NCBI RefSeq assembly: GCF_963855985.1
Contig: NC_087112.1
Span: 4,962,501-5,026,500 of the forward strand
DNA: 64,000 nucleotides
Direction: 5' to 3'
Source of the DNA: Ostrinia nubilalis
Taxonomy: Eukaryota; Arthropoda; Insecta; Lepidoptera; Crambidae
Positions 8,581 to 19,576 of this stretch are shown here, piece by piece. Made by a program: the position numbers and the translations under genes. The notes under the pieces were generated by a model, which saw only the letters and a program-made list of their open reading frames with translations, ran no database searches and was not told the DNA's origin. Numbering within the stretch: position 1 is the first letter of the stretch; each line of letters opens with the position of its first letter.

Positions 8581-10620
8581 GAGGTCAATCCCCGAAGCGG
8601 TCTGCAAAATTAAACAAATCGCTCGCTTAATCCTCTCCTAATTCAATTCCCTTCGGCATACGCAACGAAATTCTTAAAACAAATTTAGCAAAAAACGAAG
8701 GACCATAAAAAGACGCGGACTGCAGTCGTATCTCCCTTATAAGGCACCAAAAAAATTTACGGACGACAAGCATTAATGGATTCAACGACACGCCGATTCG
8801 GATAACGTTATTAAATAAAACTCTCAATATAAATAACCCTATCTGTCGGCCATAAAACTCCTGATTTTGGCTGACCGTTCGCGTGCTCCGAGATTTTTTA
8901 ACCGAAAACACGCGTCTCGTTCACGCCACGGACGAAAACAGATACGATCTCCTTTATTTTTTCACGACGGCAGCATATACACTATACAACCTATTTACGA
9001 GTATTCGCGTCCGGGATGCTAAAGACGCTCTTAAGGTCATAAATCGAGTATCTCATGAGACTAAACAGGACCGACTGCAGTGCACATCTAGTTTCCAAGT
9101 TGGATGCCACACAAATCACAATAACTGCTCTTCATTATCCGCATTTCACTCGGCCGGGGCTCGTATCTATCGGAATGTGCCCACAAAGGAGTACCCATAC
9201 CGAGTTACTAAGTCGCTACACTTTGTAGGACCGGCTTGGGTTGAAACCAGTCCGCCCCAGGCCGGTTGTGCGTCCCCGCGCAAAACGGCGTAAACGCCAG
9301 TTGACTGACACTTAAATGCCAGTTAGGCGTTGTTCTCTCGAAATTTTATTGGTAATAAGTAGCTTGTTGATGTTTTTTGTCCGCCATCGGTAGATTTGAC
9401 ACACTGTCGCCTTTTGACCTTCGTAAAAGGTGGTTTATATGGAACCCATCGGTTCCAACGGTACATTTGGATTTTATAATCTTATGTCCGATTGAAGATA
9501 ATGTCTTTTGATCCTTCAAGTTTTTGGTTTTAGAAGCGATCCGTCAGCGGGATACAGGCGATAATCGCGCGTCGCCCACTGGCCTTTACGATGCACTCGC
9601 ACGGACCAAATTCCAAGTAATGCGGCGGATATTTTAACCCGTATACGCTATACAGTAATTACAGAGGTGCCATCGGGGTAAATATACCGTTCTCCCTCTC
9701 GCTCGCACCTAAGATCGGCTCATTGCTGTCATTCGCTCCATGGCGAACACTTCATTCTCTTAAATATTGAGTGAATTGTCGGCAACACGAGATCCTTTTA
9801 CGAGATTATGCGGTAACCAATGACTATTACGATCTATGCTAATAACCCGTACCTAGCAATTTGTGCGGTTACTAATAATATAGCAGACATTAAAAGACGT
9901 CGATCCAAGATGATACATACGCCGTACGTGAGCGTTATTACGTAATTTTATGTCTTTATCTCAAAAATCGAGTTTAATATTTTAATAAATTAGCATTAAA
10001 GCTTTAGTGAGATATTACTCGAAATGGTAATGTGGTTATTAGTGTTTGTCAAATGTTTATACGTTTTTAATTAGGATATTAAAGTCGCTTAAGACTTTTA
10101 TCCGGTATAAAGCGTTGATGAATTGCATTCTCGCTTCGAAATGCAATATTGCGGTCTTGGCCTATACGGCAAAGATATGAAAGATGGTTCAACAAAGCGG
10201 GCGCTCGGCGTATATACCATTTTTCTGAAAAATACACCTCCTGAAAAGGCGGTAGGAAATAGTAATTACAAGTTCTCCTATAGCGTCGGCCCATTGTGCG
10301 GGCTGACAATGCGACGGAATCTTTTTGTACGTTATCGGCCGCGTGCACTGTGCGGGCAGGGACACATATTTAGATGTGCGCATTGACAGCTTTTGTGAAT
10401 TTTCGCCTGCTGTTGACGCGATAATGTGTTCAAATTTCAAATCCGGAGATGAAAGCATTTTGTGTACCACTGTGCGGCGCCCTTTTGGGAAATTACGGTA
10501 GTGTTGATGTTGCTTTTCTATGCTGAAAATTTGTATTACACTATGGCGTGTTAAATAGGTGTAATTTTGTGCAATAATGTTTACATTTAAGTTCATTTCT
10601 ATTATCTATTACCAGTCATA
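8581..10620. other. CpG-richer block without recognised repeats
   Basis: Across about 2 kb CpG words are frequent (for example ACACGCGTCTCGTTCACGCC, CGATAATCGCGCGTCGCCC, GTCCCCGCGCAAAACGGCG) in contrast to the AT-rich, CpG-poor flanks, and none of the window's repeat families is present. Overlapping frames of 85-136 codons occur on both strands (8883-9293 plus, 10189-10596 minus) but none has good splice sites or recognisable domains. It could be conserved regulatory DNA, an unrecognised transcribed region, or an old transfer. Confidence 0.35.
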
Positions 10621-10625
10621 TGCAG

Positions 10626-10740
10626 GATTTGGCTTACACTCCCCTCGCTGGCCAGACGGGTAAGGAAGGCCTGATATTCGCGTTTCTCCTTTAGCCGCAT
10701 TGTATGACATCCACGGGAAAAAATGCAATCCTATTCCACT
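10626..10740 (+). repeat. Interspersed repeat with TACACTCCC...GCTGGCCAGACGGG word
   Basis: It matches segments at 21310-21430 and, in reverse, 27200-27345 (shared CTGGCCAGACGG-like word, AGGCCTGAT and TATGACA). It is probably the 3' part of a non-LTR element, but the coding part is not seen. Confidence 0.5.
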
Positions 10741-10757
10741 CTGTCATATTACTATTA

Positions 10758-10933
10758 GAGTAGGCGCACACCGTTGATTTTTAGTTGGCCGATAGTTGTG
10801 CCCGATTTTAATTTGTATGAAGAATCGGCCAAATCGAATCGGCGTAGTGTGCGCACTCCCATACATGCCCCATACTGATCAACTGCCCGACTAGACTATC
10901 GGCCGACGAAAAATCGACGGTGTGCGCCTACTC
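10758..10933. mobile_element. Family-2 MITE with TTA target duplication
   Basis: Terminal inverted repeats GAGTAGGCGCACACCG face each other, followed inward by TTTTTAGTTGGCCGATAGT and its near complement. TTA lies on both sides (10755-10757 and 10934-10936). A 3-bp TWA duplication is usual for PIF/Harbinger-type elements. A second copy is at 53496-53660. Confidence 0.8.
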
Positions 10934-10936
10934 TTA

Positions 10937-11249
10937 ATAAGCATAAGTTACCTAGACGTATTTTGCATATACACGTACGTCGTACATAAACACCTCAACA
11001 CGTGTATTAAATCATTCGTGTAAAGGTTTCCGAATAAAACAAGTAGCCGGTGAATTTAGTGAAGGCCCTGGCCCTTAGGTGACCTTTGGCCTGTCTGCCA
11101 TCCGACGAGAGACACCACGAAAGATAAGGACTAGGGATAATCCATTAGGAAAATACAGCTGTGTAAGACAAGACTGAAAAGCTACGAAGGTGTTAAAAGA
11201 GAAAAGTATAAAATAAGAAGAAAATCATTTTTGTGCATTTTTAACGCTC
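10937..11249. other. Unassigned stretch
   Basis: No exon or named repeat recognised. Confidence 0.35.
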
Positions 11250-11475
11250 CATCATCTCATCATCATCATCATTTCAGCCATAGGACGTCCACTGCTGAAC
11301 ATAAGCCTCCCCCAATGATTTCCACAATGGCCTGTTGGTGGCGGCCTGCATCCAGCGCCTTCCCGCTACCTTTAAGAGGTCGTCGGTCCACCTTGTGGGT
11401 GGACATCCTACGCTGCGCTTTCCGGTATGTGGCCTCTACTTCAGAACCTTGCTATCCCATCGGCCGTCAGTTCTA
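11250..11475 (-). mobile_element. RTE-type LINE 3' end, CAT-tailed subfamily
   Basis: The plus strand begins with CATCATCATCATTTCAGCC (the reverse of a TGATGATG tail) and encodes on the minus strand the diverged C-terminus of RTE pol (RSVG.PP.RWTDDL-like). It breaks off at GGCCGTCAGTTCTAA. It belongs to the subfamily seen at 48302, 53716 and 33750. Confidence 0.75.
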
Positions 11476-12304
11476 ATTTAAGCATGAATTGTCAGAAAAA
11501 AGAATAAAATTAATTGCAGGTTATAAATAAAAAACACTTCCAGCTAAATGCATTTTTAACAACACCAAGCCAAACAAGTTGACTTTGACACTAATAAGAC
11601 GTGTCCCGGAATCTCACTACTAATGGTCACCCTACAGGACCTTTATAAATTGCCATATCCATTTCAGTATACTTGCTAGGATAACTTACATTGAATAATA
11701 GCTGTAGACTTTTGTTTAGATTAATATCCTCGAATAAGATGGCTTCTGTTAACTGTTTGTTTTAATTTAAAAGTTTATTTTCAGAGGAGTAGACTTTTTT
11801 AGAGAAAATCTTCAATCGTGGATCGTATTAGAGGTTTATAGAGTTCAGGTTTCAGCCAGAAATACTTGTGTCTTTATATTAGAACTAGTATTAAAGAGGA
11901 AAGATTTTTTGTTTGTTATTAATATTATAGTCTATTCAAAACACTTATTCGAAAAATCTTTCATCAGTAGAATCCTACATATTACATAGGCTGGGGCCTG
12001 ATACTGCTACATTACTTTTCATGGAATTATTTTAGTTTAGGTGTGAAAACGTTACTCATTAAAATCAGAATAAATGACAGACGGTACCTTTCGCGTATTT
12101 CTAAATACATAAGTATTAATTAATGTTTTCTTATGATTGTAATTAAAGTTATTTGACATTCTACAAATAAATGACTTAACAGTGAACTCTATCCAAGGGC
12201 AAAAGTTCATACTTCTGAACCTTTGAACTACAGTTAATTGTAATTTCGATTCATTGACTAGTGTACCTTATGTCCCAAACATACGAAACCTTTCCGTTTA
12301 ACCA
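11476..12304. other. Unassigned AT-rich stretch
   Basis: No exon or repeat boundary recognised. Confidence 0.35.
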
Positions 12305-12533
12305 TCTACTAATATTATAAAGCTAAAGAGTTTGTTTGTTTGAACGCGCTAATCTCAGGAACTACTACTGGTTCGATTTGAAAAAAAATCGTGTTTGATA
12401 GCCCAATTATCTAGGAAGGCTTTAGGATATAACATCACCCTACAGCCAATAGGGGCGGAGCAGTAAAGAAAATGTTGCAAAAACGGGAAATATTATTCAA
12501 ACTGTTCATACGAAGTCGCGGGCACAGCTAGTC
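12305..12533 (-). mobile_element. Lep1-like interspersed repeat
   Basis: It starts CTACTAATATTATAAAG and ends GAAGTCGCGGGCACAGCTAG, both hallmark ends in reverse orientation. The inner words AATAGGGGCGGAGCAGTAAA and TGTTGCAAAAACGG match 38724-38925 in reverse. Nothing was recognised in the 200 bases that follow. Confidence 0.8.
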
Positions 12534-12747
12534 CTAAATAATTTAAGCCTAAAGCACTAGAAACTAAAACTAACGAGACCAACCGCAAACGACACACTTT
12601 CGCGCACTAAACACACGTTGTAGTGTGCAATTTCAACTGGGACAGACTAATAACGCACTTATAATGACACTTTTAATGTGTAATCAGGTATAATGAGTTG
12701 TAGCCGCTTTGGAAATTATTTACCTGTTTTGCAGAGGTCCGCAGTCT

Positions 12748-13017
12748 ATAGGGTTGCCAGGTCCAAAAAACACAAAAGCCGGACTCTGTGCTTCATTTGG
12801 CCGGACATTTTACCCTAAAAGCCGGACATGTGTCAATAGTGTCATAGCTCACGACTGAGTACTATCATCATCGGGTAGGTACCTAACATCTTGATGCGTG
12901 CGCTTGATATTATTCTGTAGCTCCACTTTCGCCTGGCGCCGCAGCCACAAAAAAAGCTTAACAAAAGCCGGACAGGCTGGACAAGACCGTAAAAATCCGG
13001 ACACCTGGCAACCCTAT
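12748..13017. mobile_element. Inverted-repeat element with GGGTTGCCAGGT ends
   Basis: ATAGGGTTGCCAGGTCC at the left faces CACCTGGCAACCCTAT at the right. The inner word AAAAGCCGGAC recurs three times and AAAATCCGGAC once. CCGCAG occurs close to both outer edges (12739 and 13018), perhaps a blurred hAT-size target duplication. No transposase is present. Confidence 0.6.
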
Positions 13018-13074
13018 CCGCAGAACGCAGAGATTTACCGGTTACCAATAAAGGGTCTGCTCAATGTTAAATCT

Positions 13075-13355
13075 ATACTAATATTATAAATGCGAAAGTA
13101 ACTCTGTCTGTCTGTCTTGCTTTCACGCCTAAACCACCGAACCGATTTTGATGAAATTTGGCATAAAGATAGTTTGAGTCCCGGGAAAGGACATATGATA
13201 GTTTTTATCCCGGTTTTTGAAACAGGGACGCGCGCGATTAAGTTTTTCTGTGGCCTGATCGTCACTTACCATCAGGTGAGATACAGGCCAAGAACTTCCT
13301 CGTTGGGGATAAAAAAAAAAATCCACGCGGGCGGAGCCGCGGGCGGAAAGCTAGT
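13075..13355 (-). mobile_element. Lep1-like repeat with an internal insertion
   Basis: It runs from TACTAATATTATAAATGCG to CCGCGGGCGGAAAGCTAG in reverse orientation and carries (CTGT)n. Compared with 42264-42462, about 70 extra bases (from GGCCTGATCGTCACTTACC to the A-run before CCACGCGGG) interrupt it. These resemble a SINE-like piece with its own A-rich tail. Confidence 0.78.
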
Positions 13356-14589
13356 TATTTATAAATGTTTTCTATTACTTGTTTCTTTCCTCAACTTCAC
13401 ACATATTTTACGAATTTAACAAATGAATGTAGAACAAGTTTGTAACATTTTTTTTTGCTTACAACAAAATACCACAAAAATACGCTCTCGTTGTAATAAT
13501 AATATTAGTCGGTACAGATGTACTTTACTGTACGGACTGTTGTAAATTGTACCCCCTGTAGTTTTCTTCAATAAAGCTTTAAGCCTATTCCTGATTAAAT
13601 TAATTAAGAACTTCTCTAACGTTTTCAGTCTCTCCAGTTAATTTTTTTACTATGTAATAGAGATTACATGAACAATGGCACATCAATCTAAACATTAGTC
13701 CTTATTCAGTTGCAATAAGTTCGAAATTGCACCAAAAATGTCCACTCACTCATATTAATAAATAATTCACATGCTGTCGGGTAGTCGTACAACAAGGCTA
13801 TTAGAATGATCCTTCATAGACTAAAGACCTTATGCACTATAAATGACACTATTCCATTGAGTTAGGCATAGTGTTGGCCACTGTGCAATCGATAAAGCAC
13901 AAGGACGTCCTATTTGTTATCTGTGGGGTCAATATTGCGGTGTTGACGTTAATTCACAGTATCTATAAAAGGTCAATCTATCTTTCTACTAATTAACCTT
14001 AGGTATCTTTCCAGAAATGTTTTTATTTAGATAATAGGTGTTTATGTTAGTTTAAGAAACATGTTTTATAACAAAACTTTCATATAATTGTACTTTATAC
14101 CTTATAATAACTATTTGCTGCATACGTAAGAGGCTTTGAACTAAATACCTACCTAAGTAGTTATAAAAACAATTTTCTCCGTCTCGATAAAGTGTTTTCA
14201 TAAACTCGCGTTCAAGAACATAATAACTTTCAGAAAATATATTTCAAAACTTTCAAAATCTTGAATTTTCATACGAACTTACAAACAAAATCTCGACTCT
14301 TTCGATTAGATTCAATATAAATCACTGACAACTGATTTTTGATACTTAACATAAAAAATAGTGGTCACATCCCTTAACATACCACAACCTTATGTTTATT
14401 TTCTTTACTTAGTGAAAGAAAACATTGATTTTAAAAGTAGATAGGATTTATTAACTAGTTCTCGTTGATGTCGTCTTAAGGTTTATTTTTAGAGTTAGTT
14501 CTGAAGTTTTAGCAGCCAATGCTTTAATGGAATAAGCCTTCTTAAAGTTTAGGAAAATACACTATTTTATTTATGTACAGATACAAAGT
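13356..14589. other. Unassigned AT-rich stretch
   Basis: No exon, splice-flanked frame or named repeat recognised. Confidence 0.35.
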
Positions 14590-14739
14590 AGGGATGTTAT
14601 TTATGGATTTATGTAGTTTCGGTTATGAATACGGTTACGGATATAGGAATAATGTTATACCGGGTTCGGTTACGGTTACGGATATTTTTTTATTTCGGAT
14701 ATCCGAAAGTTTCGGTTACGGATATCCATAACATCCCTG
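14590..14739. mobile_element. Small inverted-repeat element rich in CGGTTACGG
   Basis: AGGGATGTTAT at the left faces ATAACATCCCT at the right. The interior repeats CGGTTACGG and CGGATATC words on both strands. The ends and internal repeats look like a MITE, but the family is unknown. Confidence 0.55.
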
Positions 14740-15186
14740 ATACAGAGTACTAGCTAGTATTCATTATGTTCTGTAATACCGGCAATTTATAAAGTCGCAT
14801 TTTATTATGATTAACTTTACTTACACACTACAATAAGGTTGAAAATCGTATGAAAATGACAACAAATTACAAATAAAACACTGACAAATGAATTCCAAAA
14901 CATAGATTGACACACAATCACGCAAAACCAAGTTCGTTTCCATTTCGAACCACAACTTGCCTAAATCCGCTCAGCCACCCTATTACACCCCTAGCCCATA
15001 AATAACGGTAAAATTTCTTATTCCTTGCCTTAAACAAAAGGTAATACCGCCCCCCCAAGCCTGCATTTATTATAACATTCAACTAATCTCGAATCTACCC
15101 TCAAATTAAGCAACTCAGTCTGAACTGGCTGTTATGCGACCTAAACAAAGAGTGAATTATTGAAGGAGCTGTTGTCGTGCCCATCC
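14740..15186. other. Unassigned stretch
   Basis: No feature recognised. Confidence 0.35.
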
Positions 15187-16463
15187 TACTTTTATTTTTA
15201 TTTTTATTTTTATTTATTGGTTTACCAACAATTGTACAATAATACATACAATATAACAAAAAAATCCATTAATACTGTGTTCTAAGAGTACAATATATTA
15301 TAGTAGGTAAACACTGCATGCGTTTATATAAACCAAACCATTCAAAGAAAGTAAGTACTTAGTCTAAAAACTGAATTGCATAGCAACGAGCAACCACAAG
15401 GCGGCTAGTGAGTGCCAAAATAGACAACAGTTAGATAATTAATTAAGTTAGGCTATTTGGTTAATCTGACGACGGAATTTAGTAATATTTGTGCCAAACA
15501 AATTAACATCAGCGCTGAGATTATTATATGACTTACACAGTCTTGAAACAGGGGAGTTGGATCCTGATACAGTTTTACGGTAAGGAGGGCATAGCAGTTT
15601 CATATGGTACCTTGGGTATCTGTGAGGGATTTTAAGTTTAAATTTAGAAAGTAGATTGGGGCTATCAACCTTACAGTTTAAAATTCTGAACAAAAAAGTT
15701 AAATCATGGGTAGATCTACGTGCTTCTAGGGATTTTATTTTAAAGTGAGCAAGACGCTTTGTATAACTAGGAATCTTTTTTGTTATTTTTGCCGAGAAAG
15801 CAAGGTGGTTCAAAAATCTCTTTTGAACACGTTCAAGACGCAAGCTGTGAGTCGCATAGTGGGGTCGCCATACCACCGAGCAATATTCAAGGACACTACG
15901 CACTAGACAGTTGTACAAAGTAATTTTTGTTTTGGGCTTGTGAAACGACTTAGCGTTTCTTATAACAAAACCAAGAGCTTTAAAAGCTTTCTTAATGATG
16001 TTGTCAATATGTGGGATAAAAGTAAGTTTCTGATCTATGAGTACCCCAAGATCCCTAATAACATTAACTATGTCTAGAATAGAACCATTTATATGATAGT
16101 TATTGGCAACCGGGTTCAATTTACGCGTAAAAGTAATCTGGAAACATTTCTTGACGTTAAGATTCATATTGTTTAATGAGCACCATTCTACAAGTCTGTC
16201 AATATCACTTTGAAGAAGCAGTGCGTCAGTTTGATCGTGAACCACTCGAGCAATTTTGAGATCGTCAGCAAACATGTATGGGATGGAGTGGATAAAACAA
16301 TGTGGAAGATCATTGATGAATATGTTGAAAAGAATTGGCCCTAGGTGTGAACCTTGTGGTACACCTGAAGATATTTTATAGGAGTTGGACCTGTATCCAT
16401 CGGCAACCACGTAAAATGATCTGTTACTTAAATATGATTTTAGCCAATTGAGAAGTGCACCCT
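15187..16463 (-). mobile_element. Jockey/CR1-type LINE, 5'-truncated, with RT 3' half
   Basis: The minus strand carries an uninterrupted frame (coding part 15448 to about 16463) with the reverse transcriptase core: LLNWLKSYLSNR, then GVPQGSHLGPILF, then the YMFADD active site and NNMNLNVKKC, and after that the C-terminal region with LEYCSVVW and LERVQKRFL. RT motifs upstream of the GVPQGS block, the endonuclease and ORF1 are absent. A 3' UTR of about 260 bases ends in (ATAAA)n-like tail at 15187-15216. The RT piece has no stop or frameshift over 320 codons, so this is a fairly recent dead-on-arrival copy. The clade is assigned from motif memory. Confidence 0.88.
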
Positions 16464-16837
16464 ACTTGATCGGTTATTAATAGTGATGTGTCACTGTCAA
16501 GGTTGGACTTATCGATTGTGTGTTTCAATAATCAAAAATCTGTAAACGTTGGTTCTTTGAATTTAAGGGGCATACTGTAGCCTTAGCTAAATTTCATTTA
16601 GCGATTGTATAATTTGATCGTCGACTGAAATCATTGAGAAATTATCATCATTTAAGGTCATTAAGTCTTTACTGAAGTAATTAAAAAAAGTTATTAGATG
16701 AAATTGCACCCACTTACATACTTCAGTTTCACATCGATTTATTACGTGATTATCACCTTGTTCAATAACTTTACTTTTCAAATGAAATCTCTCTGATCAT
16801 AAATCTTCAAATAGGTCAAAGTGTAACATCACTTTTA
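16464..16837. other. Unassigned stretch
   Basis: It lies between the LINE's truncated end and a MITE. The minus frame 16587-16781 has no other support. Confidence 0.35.
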
Positions 16838-16962
16838 CACCCGTATTCACAAACTATTTGCTTAAGTTAAGCAGCAATTCGAACGCACAGATTTGTTCGT
16901 GTATCACCCTGTGCGTCCACGCGTACTGTGAGACCTCATAGTAATGTTTGTAAATACGGGCG
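16838..16962. mobile_element. Family-3 MITE with TTA target duplication
   Basis: CACCCGTATTCACAAAC faces GTTTGTAAATACGGGCG, and TTA flanks both sides (16835-16837 and 16963-16965). It is the same family as 19160-19274 and 3232-3361. Confidence 0.78.
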
Positions 16963-16965
16963 TTA

Positions 16966-17889
16966 GTGTTGCAATCAAGACCCTTCAAAATGGCCGCTCC
17001 CACCACAAACTTTAGCACTTAAAAAAATCGACAAAGATGAATCTGTGCCCGCCACTTGCCGTCAATCTGCATCTTTATGGCGTACTCCATGTCTTGGAGC
17101 ATTAATTCCGTTCAACGACAAGGTTCCCTTAAACATCCCTGGTAATTTACATCTAATCTTTTTGAAGCAGGGCACTTTTTGGGGGTCCTTGGTGAAATAA
17201 AAACAACTAGGAGGTAAATGACTTTTAAGTGTTTTGTGAGATTTTACCTTAAACGGGCATATTAAGTTCAAATTCAATGATTCTTGACATTAAACAAGAA
17301 AATAAATACGATATCATTGTTAAAGTAACAGAGATTATTTTACGCAATATCAACATTAGTAGAAACAAATTTCGTTAGTATTGGTTGTTGTAAATAAACA
17401 TAGAAAAGTATCTCACATGACTCGAACTATGATAATTATTATTTATCTAACATACCAAAGGAAGACTACAATATCTTAACTAGAGACTGCCTACAGTTTT
17501 TAAAAGACCGCATTTTCCATTCACTAAAAAAACTTAAACAGATTAAAGATGCTATTTTAATAATGTACGGAACTTCCAAGATCGATTTCCGACTTACGCT
17601 TGACCCTACTTTATCCACTGATAGCGATGACGGATTCGACAACTGCACCTGAAGGATCGCTGCGTTTAATGTCATCATATTTTAGTCATTCAGCTTTAGA
17701 AGATAAAGTGTATTTTCGAAAGAAACGGTCGAGGGTCGCTGTCAGATTGGCAAAACTTATTTGCTATAAGGGCGATTTTGGCATGCTTGGAGCGTAGCTT
17801 TAAATACCTGATATCGACGGAATCAAAGCCTAGTTTACAGGGGATTGTCCACCTAATTGCAGAGTTCTTAAAATAGAATGCGTACTTAC
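16966..17889. other. Unassigned stretch with overlapping short frames
   Basis: Around 17460-17820 both strands stay open for 65-75 codons and CpG is somewhat raised. The plus frame ending at 17797 reads MTDSTTAPEGSLRL and SYFSHSALED, but no splice partners were seen. Confidence 0.3.
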
Positions 17890-17955
17890 AGATCTTTGTC
17901 TGGTATTGATGAATTTGGAACATACCTGTAACAGAAAGACAAATAAATTATTGAA
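17890..17955 (-). promoter_or_regulatory. Candidate recursive splice site (ratchet point) with nearby downstream donor
   Basis: On the minus strand TTGTCTTTCTGTTACAG is immediately followed by GTATGT (junction between 17926 and 17925). A strong acceptor directly abuts a donor, the hallmark of zero-length recursive exons in long insect introns. A second donor-like GTAAGT lies 36 bases further, so a 36-base micro-exon is also possible. It has the same strand as the sites at 46700 and 63616. Confidence 0.42.
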
Positions 17956-18015
17956 AGAATTTTGTACAGATGATGTTATAGGTATTTGGTGAAAAATGTA
18001 TTATTATATTACAAA

Positions 18016-18425
18016 CTAGCGGCCGCCCGCGACTTCGTACGCGTGGATCCCGTTTTACCCCCTTCATCTATCTTACGCGGTTTAGATTTTTTCATACAAA
18101 TGTTTTTTCCCGCTAACTCCCGTTCCCGTGGGAATTTTGCAATATCCTGTTGTAACTAAGCTTTAAGTTTACTAAGGTACCTGCATGCCTAAGTATACTA
18201 TAACCTGCCCAGGAGTATGAAGAATAATTGTACCAAGTTTCGTTAAAATCCGTCGAGTAGTTTTTGTTTCTATAAGGAACATACAGACGGACAGACAGAC
18301 AGACAGACAAAAAATTTACTGATTGCATTTTTGGCATCAGTATCGATCACTAATCACCCCCTGATAGTTATTTTGAAAATATATTTCATGTACAGAATTG
18401 ACCTCTCTACAGATTTATTATAAGT
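18016..18425 (+). mobile_element. Lep1-like interspersed repeat, long copy
   Basis: It begins CTAGCGGCCGCCCGCGACTT and ends near TTATAAGTATAGATATAGAT. It includes TTTCGTTAAAATCCGTCGAG and a (ACAG)n run at about 18290-18310. The start is identical to the copy at 44978. Confidence 0.75.
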
Positions 18426-19159
18426 ATAGATATAGATGAGATACGTATTGTTGAACGGTCGTCTGACATCATTTAATATAGCCATACTTTGGCACTATGT
18501 CCAGTAAATTTACAAAAGATATTACTTTATCTAAATTGTAAAATGCTTTTAGTTTAGTAACCTGCTATGTGCGAAGCCATTTAATCTTTACTACTAAGAT
18601 TTTTTACAAAAAAATATCCTATAGGAAATATTCCATAAAACTTTTATAGCTTTATCAACACAGACATAAAAAAATATTAATATTGCTTCTGGTTATTTCA
18701 TTCAATTACACATTTTAATTACTTTATCGAAAATCTGATTACTGACGTAGATTTGTAATCAAATACGCAATAGTCGTAAACATCTCGTAAAATAAAACAT
18801 TTATCTACTTAAAAGAATTTTTATTACATTTAAACATACAAGTTGTCAATCCGCTCCCAAACGGAGGTGGTCAATAAAATTACATGTGTTATAAAGAAAA
18901 GACAAGAAAATACGTCATTAAGTGATTTTTATTGGGCTGCTACAAATGGCAGAATCATTCAGAAATAGATGCAGTAGACCCGGTGGTTATTTTCCATACC
19001 AGAATTCTTGAGGAGTCCAGACTAGAAAGGCTTAAAAGAGCTGTTATAATAGCTCTTATAGGAGTAAGGCAAATCATAATGTAGGAACTTATTCGACGAA
19101 AATAACCGCCTAGCACACACTGGAATTTAATTTCAAAAGACGCTGACAATAGGTACTGA
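18426..19159. other. Unassigned AT-rich stretch
   Basis: No feature recognised. Confidence 0.35.
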
Positions 19160-19274
19160 CGCCCGTATTCACAAACATTTCTATGTGGTCTCACAGTGCG
19201 CACAGAGCTCTATTTATCGTTGTGCGTTCGATTTGCTGCTTCACTTAAGCAAGCATCGTTTGTGAATACGGGCG
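19160..19274. mobile_element. Family-3 MITE, best-preserved copy
   Basis: CGCCCGTATTCACAAAC faces GTTTGTGAATACGGGCG exactly. TGA flanks both ends (19157-19159 and 19275-19277). It is 115 bp with no coding capacity. Confidence 0.82.
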
Positions 19275-19441
19275 TGAGTTTCTTCTCAGCACTGGGCCAC
19301 ATTATTGTCCCAAAATTAGTTCAAGAAACCAAAAGGGTTTTTAAGGCTTTTCACAAATCACGTAAGAAAGTACAGGATACCAAATTGTGCTTTGAAGCTT
19401 TCACGAAATCATCCAAATAACTTGGAAAATTGCGTGGTCTT

Positions 19442-19576
19442 AACTGACCCGGATGTCGCGGGAAGAACCTGGATGCAGGCAGCGCAGGCTGCGCAGGACC
19501 ATTCATTGTGGATAACTTTCGGGGAGGCCTTTGTCCAGCAGTGGACGTCATTTGGCTGAAACGAACGAACTGACCC
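19442..19576 (+). mobile_element. RTE-type LINE 3' end with 9-bp duplication
   Basis: It encodes AGRTWMQAAQAAQDHSLWI-like C-terminus through FGEAFVQQWTSFG and a stop, then the AACGAACG tail. It is flanked by AACTGACCC at 19442-19450 and 19568-19576. One internal GCGCAGGCT duplication is present. The insert is 19451-19567. Confidence 0.82.
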
